From NCBI GenBank assembly GCA_021818545.1, contig JAKATX010000002.1:41178-105177 (forward strand): a DNA stretch of 64,000 nt. The letters are read 5' to 3'. How positions within the stretch are numbered: the first letter of the stretch is position 1; each line of letters opens with the position of its first letter. The DNA is from Microcaldota archaeon. GTDB taxonomy: Archaea; Micrarchaeota; Micrarchaeia; Micrarchaeales; Micrarchaeaceae. This document shows, in pieces, positions 17,507 through 25,524 of the stretch. A program made the translations under genes and the position numbers. The notes below the pieces were generated by a model that saw only the letters and a list, made by a program, of their open reading frames with translations, made no database searches and was not told the origin of the DNA.

Positions 17507-17518
17507 TATTTAAATAAT
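17507..17518 (+). promoter_or_regulatory. TATA box of the aconitase gene
   Basis: TATTTAAATAAT centred about 30 bp before ATG 17543 predicts a transcript with almost no leader. This position helped decide the aconitase start. Confidence 0.65.
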
Positions 17519-17542
17519 TTCGTGCATATGTTACTGTTAATC

Positions 17543-20341
17543 ATGTCAAACGCAAATCCTGATATAAAGGTAGGCAGCCTTTCTAGCTTCAAACTTTCAG
17601 ACGGCAAGCAGGTCAACTACTACTCCTTGCCATACCTGGAATCTAATGGCATAGGCAAGGTATCAAAACTCCCGTTCTCAATAAGGGTGGTCCTCGAGTC
17701 GTTACTCCGGAATTTGGACGACCACGAGGTCACACACGATGACGTTGTAGAGCTGGCCAACTGGGACGCAAAGGCGCCGAAGGACATTGACATACCGTTC
17801 AAGGTTTCGCGCATACTGATGCAGGACTTCACCGGAGTGCCTGCGGTGGTGGACATCGCCGCGATGCGGGATTACGTAGTGGGGATTGGCAAGCCCGCAG
17901 GCCTTATACACCCTATAGTTCCTATTGATTTGATAATAGACCATTCAGTGCAGGTCGACGCGTTCAGCGTGGCCAACGCGATAGAGATAAACCAAGAAAA
18001 GGAGATGGAAAGGAACGCGGAACGCTACCAACTGCTGAAGTGGGGCAGCCAGGCGTACGAAGGCTTCAGGGTGTTCCCGCCATCGGCGGGCATATGCCAC
18101 CAGGTAAACCTGGAGTACCTTGCGACATGCGTTTCTACTAAGCAGACGAAGGATGGCGCAGTCGCCATGCCAGACACGCTGGTAGGGACCGACTCCCATA
18201 CCACCATGATAAACGGCCTGGGCGTTGTGGGTTTCGGGGTGGGCGGCATAGAAGCCGAAGCTGCCCTTCTTGGGCAACCTGTGTCCTTCGTGATGCCGAA
18301 GGTGCTTGGCGTCCACCTAAAAGGAAAGCTGAACGACGGAATAACCGCGACTGATTTTGCGCTTACGCTTACAAGAATGCTCAGGGAGAAGGGCGTTGTC
18401 AGCATGTTCGTCGAGTTCTTCGGGGACGGGCTGAAAAGCCTATCGCTACCCGACAGGGCCACGCTGTCAAACATGTGCCCCGAATACGGCGCGACAATAG
18501 CGTTCTTCCCTGTCGATGAAGAGACGCTCAGGTACATGAAGAGCACGGGCAGAAGCGATGCACAGATAGAGCTGGTCCGGAAGTACTACGAGGCCCAGCA
18601 GATGTTCAACGTAGATTACTCCAAGGTGGAATACAGCGACGTATTGGACGTCGACCTAAGCAAGATAGTGCCTAGCGTATCGGGACCGAGCCAGCCGAAG
18701 CAGCAGATACCGCTGGGCAGCATAGCCAAGGAATTCTATGACATATTCATGCTTGAGACAGGGAAGGAGGCCCATGAACACGAGGTGGCCAAGGAAGACA
18801 GCACGCGCTGGAACGAGGAAAGCCCGCTGACCGGCAATGGCACTAATGGGGCGGACCATCCTCTGCGCAAGATCAAAAGCGTAAATATAAAGTACGATGA
18901 CGGCTACGAGACCACGCTATCTGACGGCGACGTGGTGATATCCTCCATAACAAGTTGCACCAACACGAGCAACCCGTACGTAATGATTGCAGCAGGCCTG
19001 CTGGCCAAGAAGGCGCTGGAGAGGGGCCTGAAGGTCGATACAAGGAAGGTAAAGACGAGCCTGGGGCCGGGATCAAGGGTGGTCACGCGCTATCTGGAGA
19101 AGGCGGACCTGATAAAGCCGCTTGAAAAGCTCGGCTTCGACCTGGTAGGATACGGATGCATAACGTGCATAGGCAACAGCGGCAAACTAATAGACAAGCA
19201 GAGCGATGCGATAAATTCAAACGGCCTCGCCGTGGCCGCCGTATTGTCCGGCAACAGGAACTACGAGGCCAGGATACACAGGGACGTCAAGGCGAATTAC
19301 CTTATGTCCCCGCCCCTACTGGTGGCTTTCGCCATAGCGGGCACGGTGCTGAAGGATCTTACGAATGAGCCTCTGTCCAAGAACGACAAGGGAGAGGACG
19401 TCTACCTTAAGGACATATGGCCCACCAAGGATGAGATAAACGAGACGATAAAAAATGTGCTCAGCACGGACATGTTCGACAAGGAGTACGGCAGCAACAT
19501 ATTCAAGGTCAACCCCTACTGGAACGACCTCAAGAGCCCGACCGGGGAGATGTATGGCTGGGAGGATAGGAGCACATACATAAGGCGCCCGCCTTTCTTC
19601 GATGGCTTCAGCGTGAATGGCGAGAGGGCAATAGAGCAGATAAAGGGCGCAGCCGTATTGGCCGTTTTCGGGAATTCATTGTCAACCGACCACATATCTC
19701 CGGCAGGCGCAATAGGGACGGACAGCCCTGCAGGCAAATACTTAATGGAACACGGGGTCAACTCGTCTAATTTCAATACGTACGGATCAAGGAGGGGCAA
19801 CCACGAGGTCATGATGCGCGGCACTTTTGCGAACAACAGGATAAAGAACCTGATGCTTCCAGGGATCGTCGGGGGCTTCACCATCCACATCCCGACAAAT
19901 CAGAAAGTGCCCATATACGACGCCGCAATGCTTTACAATGCCTCGGGTACACCATTGGTGGTGATAGCAGGGGAAGAGTACGGGTCCGGGAGCTCAAGGG
20001 ACTGGGCTGCAAAAGGCCCTATGCTATTGGGCGTAAAGGCAGTCATGGCAAAAAGCTTTGAGAGGATACACAGGAGCAACCTGATAGGGATGGGCGTCAT
20101 GCCATTGCAGTTCACAAGCGGCCATGATGCGGAATCGCTGCAGATAGACTTCGCCAAGCCCATAGACATAGGCATATCCGCTGGCATGAAGCCAAGGGAC
20201 AAGATATCGATTCACTATTTCAGGCGCGACGGCTCGGAGGGCAGCGCAGAACTCCTCAGCCGCATAGACTCCCAGGTGGAGTTAGAGTATTATAAAGCTG
20301 GTGGTATACTAAATTATGTGATAAAGAAGCTGGCCAAATAG
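17543..20341 (+). CDS. acnA: Aconitate hydratase
   Basis: Interconverts citrate and isocitrate using a [4Fe-4S] cluster. Conserved blocks include DFTGVPAVVDIAAMRD, GTDSHTTMINGLGV, the cluster ligands in ITSCTNTSNP and GYGCITCIGNSG, and the swivel-domain EEYGSGSSRDWAAKGP near the C terminus. About 932 residues fits the AcnA/IRP1 type. ATG 17543 is preferred over upstream in-frame codons because the upstream sequence contains the TATA box. Followed by mqo and convergent citrate synthase, a TCA cluster. Confidence 0.95.
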   Translation: MSNANPDIKVGSLSSFKLSDGKQVNYYSLPYLESNGIGKVSKLPFSIRVVLESLLRNLDDHEVTHDDVVELANWDAKAPKDIDIPFKVSRILMQDFTGVPAVVDIAAMRDYVVGIGKPAGLIHPIVPIDLIIDHSVQVDAFSVANAIEINQEKEMERNAERYQLLKWGSQAYEGFRVFPPSAGICHQVNLEYLATCVSTKQTKDGAVAMPDTLVGTDSHTTMINGLGVVGFGVGGIEAEAALLGQPVSFVMPKVLGVHLKGKLNDGITATDFALTLTRMLREKGVVSMFVEFFGDGLKSLSLPDRATLSNMCPEYGATIAFFPVDEETLRYMKSTGRSDAQIELVRKYYEAQQMFNVDYSKVEYSDVLDVDLSKIVPSVSGPSQPKQQIPLGSIAKEFYDIFMLETGKEAHEHEVAKEDSTRWNEESPLTGNGTNGADHPLRKIKSVNIKYDDGYETTLSDGDVVISSITSCTNTSNPYVMIAAGLLAKKALERGLKVDTRKVKTSLGPGSRVVTRYLEKADLIKPLEKLGFDLVGYGCITCIGNSGKLIDKQSDAINSNGLAVAAVLSGNRNYEARIHRDVKANYLMSPPLLVAFAIAGTVLKDLTNEPLSKNDKGEDVYLKDIWPTKDEINETIKNVLSTDMFDKEYGSNIFKVNPYWNDLKSPTGEMYGWEDRSTYIRRPPFFDGFSVNGERAIEQIKGAAVLAVFGNSLSTDHISPAGAIGTDSPAGKYLMEHGVNSSNFNTYGSRRGNHEVMMRGTFANNRIKNLMLPGIVGGFTIHIPTNQKVPIYDAAMLYNASGTPLVVIAGEEYGSGSSRDWAAKGPMLLGVKAVMAKSFERIHRSNLIGMGVMPLQFTSGHDAESLQIDFAKPIDIGISAGMKPRDKISIHYFRRDGSEGSAELLSRIDSQVELEYYKAGGILNYVIKKLAK

Positions 20342-20391
20342 ACAGTACGGCCACTTTTACATCCTTGAAATACAAAGCGGGTTCAATTTCT

Positions 20392-21738
20392 ATGGCTAAA
20401 GAGTATGATGTAATAATAGTCGGCGGCGGCATAATAGGGTCCGCGCTCCTGTACACTATAAGCAGGTACGTGAGGCCCAAGAGCATACTGCTCATGGAGA
20501 AGTACGGAGACGTTGCGATGCTCAACTCCAACAGCATAAGCAATTCTCAGACGCTGCACTGGGGGGACGTCGAGACAAACTACTCGATAGACAAGGCCAA
20601 GAAGACGAAGGCGGCATCAGAGCGCGTGCTCAGGTTCACGTCCAAGCTGCCCAGCGCAGAGCGCGCAGCCGATATACAGGAGTGCCAGAAGATGGTGCTT
20701 GGGGTCGGCGACAAGGAAATCGATATAATAGACAAGATATTCTCGCCGCAGTTTAGGGGGCTCTTCCCTGGCGCGAAGAAGATAGGCCGCGAAGAGCTGG
20801 CCAAGATAGAGCCAAATGTCGTAAATGGCAGGGATCCAAAGGAGAAGCTGTCGGCCATACTATCCGATACAGGCCATATGGTTAACTTCAATGCCTTGGC
20901 CCATTCCCTTGTAAACCAGGCCATTGCAACGAAGGGCGTCAAGGTCGATGTGCTGTTCAACACGAACGCGGACATGATAGAGGAGCGCGAGAGCGACAAC
21001 AGCGTGTTCGCCAATGGAGAAGAGTACAAGGCCAGGTTCGTGGACGTAGCGGCCGGCACGTACAGCCTCTTCTTCGCGAAGAGGATGGGGTACGCGCAAG
21101 ACCTGTCATCGTTGTCCGTCGGCGGAAACTTCTACTACTCAAACAAGGTTCTCAACGGGAAGGTCTACAGGGTCCAGATCGGCGGCATACCGTTCGCTGC
21201 GGTGCACGGCGACCCAGATATAACTGACCCGAATATCACCAGGTTCGGCCCGACCGTATCAATTGCGCTCAGGCTGGAAAGGTATGAACCTGGCACAAGA
21301 ATGGACTACCTCAAGACGGTAAAGTTCGACGCCGCCACAATGTCAACCATAAGCAAGATATTCCTGGGCGACAAGGACGTGAGGCACATACTTAAGAACA
21401 ACATGCTTTACATGCTGCCCGGGATAGGCAAGAGCCTTTTCCTGAAGAACGAGGTGCAGACAATAGTCCCATCGCTAAAGGGAGGGGACCTGCACTTCGC
21501 CAAGGGCATAGGCGGCATAAGGCCGCAGATAATAGATGAGAAGAAGAAGGCCTTGATGCTTGGCGAGTCGAAGATACCCGGCAGGCACAACATAATATTC
21601 AACATAACCCCGTCGCCCGGCGCAACTTCGTGCCTATCAATAGCGTTGGAGGATGCGATACACATAGCGAAAGTCCTCGACATCGGATTCGAAAGCGAGG
21701 CGTATGAGAAGGAGCTAGGGCCGATAAAGTACAAGTAG
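20392..21738 (+). CDS. mqo: FAD-dependent malate:quinone oxidoreductase
   Basis: Oxidises malate to oxaloacetate and passes electrons to membrane quinone. The FAD-binding VIIVGGGIIGSALLY opens the protein, and NSNSISNSQTLHWGDVETNY is the Mqo family signature near residue 50; KGIGGIRPQIID and TPSPGATSCLSIALED close it. About 448 residues, peripheral membrane protein without membrane spans. ATG 20392 is used; a TTG 27 bp earlier is in frame but lies before the conserved start. The gene ends exactly where the convergent citrate synthase gene ends, so oxaloacetate production and use are encoded together. Confidence 0.85.
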   Translation: MAKEYDVIIVGGGIIGSALLYTISRYVRPKSILLMEKYGDVAMLNSNSISNSQTLHWGDVETNYSIDKAKKTKAASERVLRFTSKLPSAERAADIQECQKMVLGVGDKEIDIIDKIFSPQFRGLFPGAKKIGREELAKIEPNVVNGRDPKEKLSAILSDTGHMVNFNALAHSLVNQAIATKGVKVDVLFNTNADMIEERESDNSVFANGEEYKARFVDVAAGTYSLFFAKRMGYAQDLSSLSVGGNFYYSNKVLNGKVYRVQIGGIPFAAVHGDPDITDPNITRFGPTVSIALRLERYEPGTRMDYLKTVKFDAATMSTISKIFLGDKDVRHILKNNMLYMLPGIGKSLFLKNEVQTIVPSLKGGDLHFAKGIGGIRPQIIDEKKKALMLGESKIPGRHNIIFNITPSPGATSCLSIALEDAIHIAKVLDIGFESEAYEKELGPIKYK

Positions 21739-22896
21739 CTACTTCCTTTCGCCTACTGGCACGTACTGCAGATCAAGCGGTCCGGAGTAGTATTCTAGCG
21801 GCCTGAATATCCTATTGTCCTTCCAGTATTCTATCATGTGCGCGCACCAGCCGACTATCCTGCTCGCCGCGAATATCGGCGTGAACATCTCTATCGACAT
21901 GCCCATCGAAACGTATATCGGCCCGGCGAAGAAGTCTATGTTGGGCCATATCCCATGCGTCTTGCCCAGCCTGTCTATCATCATCTTTTCGGCCCTTAGC
22001 GCTATCGCGGTAAGGGTCTTTACCTCCTGCGACTCGTTCTCCTGCAGCGACATAAGATCGTTCTTGATTATCATGGCACGGGGGTCATACGTCTTATAGA
22101 CGCGGTGCCCGAAGCCCATTATCTTATTCTTGCCCTTTAGCGCCTCGTCTATGTAAGTTTCCGTGTTATCCGGGTCGCCTATCGTCTTCATCATCTTTAG
22201 CGCTGCCTCGTCCGCGCCTCCGTGCAGCGGCCCCTTAAGCGCGGCTATCCCTGATGTCACAGCCGAGTACAAGTCAGCCAGGGTGGAACCGGCCACGAGC
22301 GTGGAGAAAGTGGATGCGTTGGAGCTGTGCTCCGCATGCAGTATCAGCATAAGGTCCAGGAGCTTCGCGTCCTTCTGCGACGGCTTTGTGCCGTTCATCA
22401 TGTAAAGCAGGTTCTCTGCATGGCTTAGCGAGCTGTCAGGCTGCACATAGCCGCCTCCTCTCCTGTATCTTCCTATCGTGGCAACGATGCTGGCCATCTT
22501 GGATATGAGATTCACGCCCCTGTCCAGGTTGGCGGATTCCGTCCTGTCATCCATCTTGTTGTCGTATGCCGACAGCGCGGAAACTGCACTCCTGAGCGTG
22601 TCCATCGGATCCTGCTTCTTTGCGAATTCCTCTATGACATCTATTACCATATCGGGCAACGGCCTTGCATCGATCAACTTCTTCTTGAACGAATCCAGCT
22701 CCTCATTTGTCGGCAGGTGCCCGTAAAGTATTAGGTAACACACCTCCTCATAGCTTGAATTCTTGGCGAGTAGGTCTATAGAATAACCGCGGTAGTAAAG
22801 CCTTCCAGCCGTCCCGTCAACTTTGCAGATCTTGGAATCTGCAATATAAACACCAACCAATCCGTAATTTATCACTGGGGCGCCATTATCCGGCAT
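21739..22896 (-). CDS. gltA: Citrate synthase
   Basis: Condenses oxaloacetate and acetyl-CoA. The archaeal/Gram-positive short type at 385 residues. Signature residues: LHAEHSSNASTFS with the catalytic His, GPLHGGADEAALKMM, MGFGHRVYKTYDPRA with the second His, and a later Asp in NIDFFAGPIY. The N terminus has the usual GLVGVYIADSKICKVDG. A GTGGTG ribosome-binding site lies just upstream of the ATG; its promoter overlaps the first codons of the open frame upstream of the divergent glycosylase gene. Confidence 0.94.
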   Translation of the reverse strand: MPDNGAPVINYGLVGVYIADSKICKVDGTAGRLYYRGYSIDLLAKNSSYEEVCYLILYGHLPTNEELDSFKKKLIDARPLPDMVIDVIEEFAKKQDPMDTLRSAVSALSAYDNKMDDRTESANLDRGVNLISKMASIVATIGRYRRGGGYVQPDSSLSHAENLLYMMNGTKPSQKDAKLLDLMLILHAEHSSNASTFSTLVAGSTLADLYSAVTSGIAALKGPLHGGADEAALKMMKTIGDPDNTETYIDEALKGKNKIMGFGHRVYKTYDPRAMIIKNDLMSLQENESQEVKTLTAIALRAEKMMIDRLGKTHGIWPNIDFFAGPIYVSMGMSIEMFTPIFAASRIVGWCAHMIEYWKDNRIFRPLEYYSGPLDLQYVPVGERK

Positions 22897-23010
22897 TCAC
22901 ACACCACTGGTAGCAATATGATGCTTCAAAAGTTAAAAGCTTTGCTGCTAAACTTAAACAGCGCGAGTAAGGAGGACACCCATATTCCCCCGCTTTTTCA
23001 TAGTGTTGTT

Positions 23011-23700
23011 ATGCATCCCAGACCCGACCGCATATATGATAAACTGAGGGGCCGCTTCGGCTTCCTGAACTGGTGGCCCGGCGATACCCATTTCGAGATA
23101 TTCGTCGGCGCAGTGCTGACCCAGCAGACTACATGGAAGAACGTGGAGAAGGCAATAGCAAACATCAAGCGCGCCGGCAGGATGGACCTGGACTCCATCT
23201 CCAGAATGCATTTGCGGAATCTCGAAGCCATGGTTAAGCCCAGCGGCTACTACAGGCAGAAGGCAAGGAGGCTGCACGACATATGTTCCATAATAAAGCG
23301 CGAATACGGGTCTATTGACGGGCTTTTCAAGTTAGGGTCCGCTGAATTAAGGGCCAGGCTGCTCTCCATGAAGGGGATAGGGGAGGAAACCGCCGACTCC
23401 ATAGCCCTTTATGCAGCAGGGAAGCCCACATTCGTGGTGGACGCTTACACCAGGAGGATAATGCATAGGATAGACCATAAGATAAGCGAGAAGATAAGCT
23501 ATGGCGATCTCAAACTGATGTTCGAATCCAATCTGAAGCCGGATCTCACGCTGTACAAGGACTTCCATGCGCAGTTTGTGGAGCTTGGCAAGAACATATG
23601 CAAGAAGCGCGACCCCCTATGCGGCGGATGTCCGCTCAAGTCCGTTTGCGAGACTGGTGCCTCCCGCACCGGAGATATCAAGTGGCACGGGGGGGTATAA
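23011..23700 (+). CDS. HhH-GPD DNA glycosylase with [4Fe-4S] cluster (endonuclease III-related, MagIII-like)
   Basis: Base-excision glycosylase. Marks: VGAVLTQQTTWKNVEKAI, the helix-hairpin-helix MKGIGEETADSIALYA, catalytic Asp in FVVDAYTRRIM and cluster Cys in CKKRDPLCGGCPLKSVC. The hairpin has Glu where AP-lyase enzymes carry Lys, as in monofunctional alkyl-base glycosylases, so it probably lacks lyase activity. An open frame reaches back to ATG 22918, but that would leave only 21 bp to gltA and would cover its promoter; relatives begin about 12 residues before F-x-x-x-W-W, which fits ATG 23011. Confidence 0.85.
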   Translation: MHPRPDRIYDKLRGRFGFLNWWPGDTHFEIFVGAVLTQQTTWKNVEKAIANIKRAGRMDLDSISRMHLRNLEAMVKPSGYYRQKARRLHDICSIIKREYGSIDGLFKLGSAELRARLLSMKGIGEETADSIALYAAGKPTFVVDAYTRRIMHRIDHKISEKISYGDLKLMFESNLKPDLTLYKDFHAQFVELGKNICKKRDPLCGGCPLKSVCETGASRTGDIKWHGGV

Positions 23701-23744
23701 GTATTAAATACATTTTTCATCACTTATTATAAACAGGAATTTGT

Positions 23745-24500
23745 ATGGCAGAGCATGTTATCGTTTTTGACAGTGAGACTACTGGGTTGAGCCCAACCAA
23801 GAACGGCGTAGTGGCTATAGGGGCCATAGACCCGATCACCGGAGACAGGTTTTACGAGGAATGCAGGATAGACGCTAACGACGAGGTCAATCCATACGCG
23901 CTTCAGGTCAACGGTTTTACGGAGGCCGAGGCCAGGGATCCAGATAAGGAGGCCCAGGCTGAATTGTACCTGCATTTTGTGGAGTGGTGCAAGGCGCACA
24001 ACGCAACGGCCCTTGCCGGTTACAATGTGAATTTCGATATAAGGTTCCTGAAGGGAGTCGCCAAGAAAAACGGCCTGGCCTGGGATCTGCCCACCAAGTA
24101 CGTTGATGTCGAGCAGGTGTATATGAAGGAGATATTCACCAACCCGCGTTTTGACAACGAGATAAACAAATACCTGCTCAGGACAGGGGAGGACAGAAAC
24201 GTCAGGGGCGTAAAGATGGATCACGCCATGGAATCGCTTGGCATGGGCAAGGAGCCAAGGCCCCACAACGCTCTGACCGGCGCTGTGTTCTGTGCCGAAC
24301 TTCTCACGCTAATTACATACGGAAAGCACGTTGCAGTAGAATTCGACAGCTACAAGATAATCAAGAAGCTGAAGGATCTGCACGCCGACATAACTCCGTA
24401 TGTCAAGGACATAGACTTGACGAAGGACGTGGAGGACGACAAACTGAACGCCCAGATGAAGCTCATTAGGAGCAACAAGCAGCGCCAGAAGGATTTCTGA
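23745..24500 (+). CDS. DnaQ-like DEDDh 3'-5' exonuclease
   Basis: Exo I is VIVFDSETTGLSP (D-x-E), Exo II is LAGYNVNFDIRFL (D), and Exo III is RPHNALTGAVFCAEL (H-x4-D-like with the final acidic residue replaced by Ala/Gly context, so the last Asp needs checking). The remaining 60 residues are charged and helical. Proteins of this class trim or proofread DNA or RNA ends. TATA-like ATTAAATAC at about 23703-23711 precedes the ATG by about 36 bp. Single-gene unit after the glycosylase. Confidence 0.75.
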   Translation: MAEHVIVFDSETTGLSPTKNGVVAIGAIDPITGDRFYEECRIDANDEVNPYALQVNGFTEAEARDPDKEAQAELYLHFVEWCKAHNATALAGYNVNFDIRFLKGVAKKNGLAWDLPTKYVDVEQVYMKEIFTNPRFDNEINKYLLRTGEDRNVRGVKMDHAMESLGMGKEPRPHNALTGAVFCAELLTLITYGKHVAVEFDSYKIIKKLKDLHADITPYVKDIDLTKDVEDDKLNAQMKLIRSNKQRQKDF

Positions 24501-24701
24501 CCAGCCCCAAAAGGCCGATGCTAGTTGCGGCATATTATAAGTTCAGCTTCTGCCATATCGCTTAGTAATAATAATTCACAGCCATGCCAGCGCAGGAATG
24601 CGATGAAGCCAAGCAGTACACGAAAAGCGATTCAGTGCCTTATTCGTACGCCAGCTTGTAATCGGCTGCAAACGTGCACTTCAGCTGTTATGAGCAAGAG
24701 G

Positions 24702-24773
24702 CGCGATCGCCGGGATTCGAACTCGAGTTCCGGCCTTGAGAGGGCCGTGTCCTTGACCGGACTAGCTCTCGTA
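24702..24773 (-). tRNA. tRNA-Glu (CTC)-like sequence, defective or split
   Basis: On the minus strand there is a D-arm-like segment (CTAGTCCGGTCAAGGAC), a perfect anticodon arm CGGCC-CTCTCAA-GGCCG with anticodon CTC, a T arm with one A-C mismatch (TCGAG TTCGAAT CCCGG) and the 3' acceptor strand CGATCGC. The expected 5' acceptor strand GCGATCG is absent: the bases there read about TTTACGA. The 3' acceptor strand equals that of tRNA-Gly at 29244-29316. It may be a tRNA pseudogene made by element integration, or the 3' piece of a split tRNA. Confidence 0.45.
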
Positions 24774-25056
24774 AAATACGCAGTATTTTTCCTAGCCATT
24801 TCGAGCACCTAGCAACTTCGTTTCAAGCAGAATCGAACCCGCCTTTTTCACTAGCAGTTACGCGGCTCAGATTTATACGCGCATCGGGTTCAGTTTTGTC
24901 TGAATTAGAACCCCATAACGAAAAGCCAATAACTGAGCCAGCAGAACGGTCTTGAGCTATGCGCACCTTTCTTGTCCAGGCCCCATAGCAATCCTTTCCA
25001 GGCCCCCGTCGCTCTCAAAAATTCGGAACTCTACTGCACCTGGCGGGCAGGGGGAG

Positions 25057-25118
25057 GTGTAGTGCGCCTTCGGCGATAAATTTTTGGCCTGAAAATTTTG
25101 TCATCGCTGTCACTACAC
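25057..25118. other. Nested hairpin element in the island
   Basis: Three concentric inverted repeats: GTGTAGTG (25057-25064) with CACTACAC (25111-25118), GCGAT (25073-25077) with ATCGC (25103-25107), and AAATTTTT with AAAATTTT near the tip. Suitable for a folded RNA or the end of a mobile element. No coding sequence overlaps it. Confidence 0.6.
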
Positions 25119-25524
25119 ATTACTCTGTGTCGTTTCAGGTGTAGTAAGTCCTTCGCCCGACAAGCCCTCCGCTACGGGCTTACGCCGCTTCGCGGCTGGC
25201 GGGCAAAATCGGCTTGGTAGGTTCCTTAGAATGCCGTTGGGCCGCTGCTAGGTTGCTAGCTTAAAGCCGGTTGGGGCGACCCCTCATTAGTGCGAATGGT
25301 GTAGTGAGGGACGAACTACATTTTGAGCGTGAACGAGCTGGGCAAAGGAAAGAGAAGTGAGAGGACGTACCAATGGCAGTACACTTTATGGGAATCCTAA
25401 CGAGCCTGGCGTGGCTCGAAGGGCATTACTGCACGAATCAATCAGGAAGGGAGTTTTCCAAGAAAGGGGAGCGCAAATTCAAGGGATATCTGCGTACCTG
25501 TCCCATCCGGGACGCATGCCAGAA

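Larger units (their letters stand above)
24501..25524. other. Gene-poor stretch: tRNA remnant and structured noncoding DNA
   Basis: No convincing protein gene. It contains the tRNA-Glu-like sequence, a perfect small hairpin AAAATAC-GCA-GTATTTT at about 24774-24790, a nested 62-nt hairpin (25057-25118), and a compact set of hairpins (about 25150-25205). Three copies of GTGTAGT(G/A) occur at 25057, about 25139 and about 25299. This has the look of the inner or leading end of an old integrated element. Confidence 0.5.

Noticed and set aside
22918..23010. Upstream start for the HhH-GPD glycosylase
   Set aside because: It would leave only 21 bp to the divergent gltA start and overlaps its promoter; family members start near 23011.
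24830..25330. RNase P RNA or SRP RNA
   Set aside because: The region is GC-rich and foldable, but I could not find the conserved core segments of either RNA on either strand.
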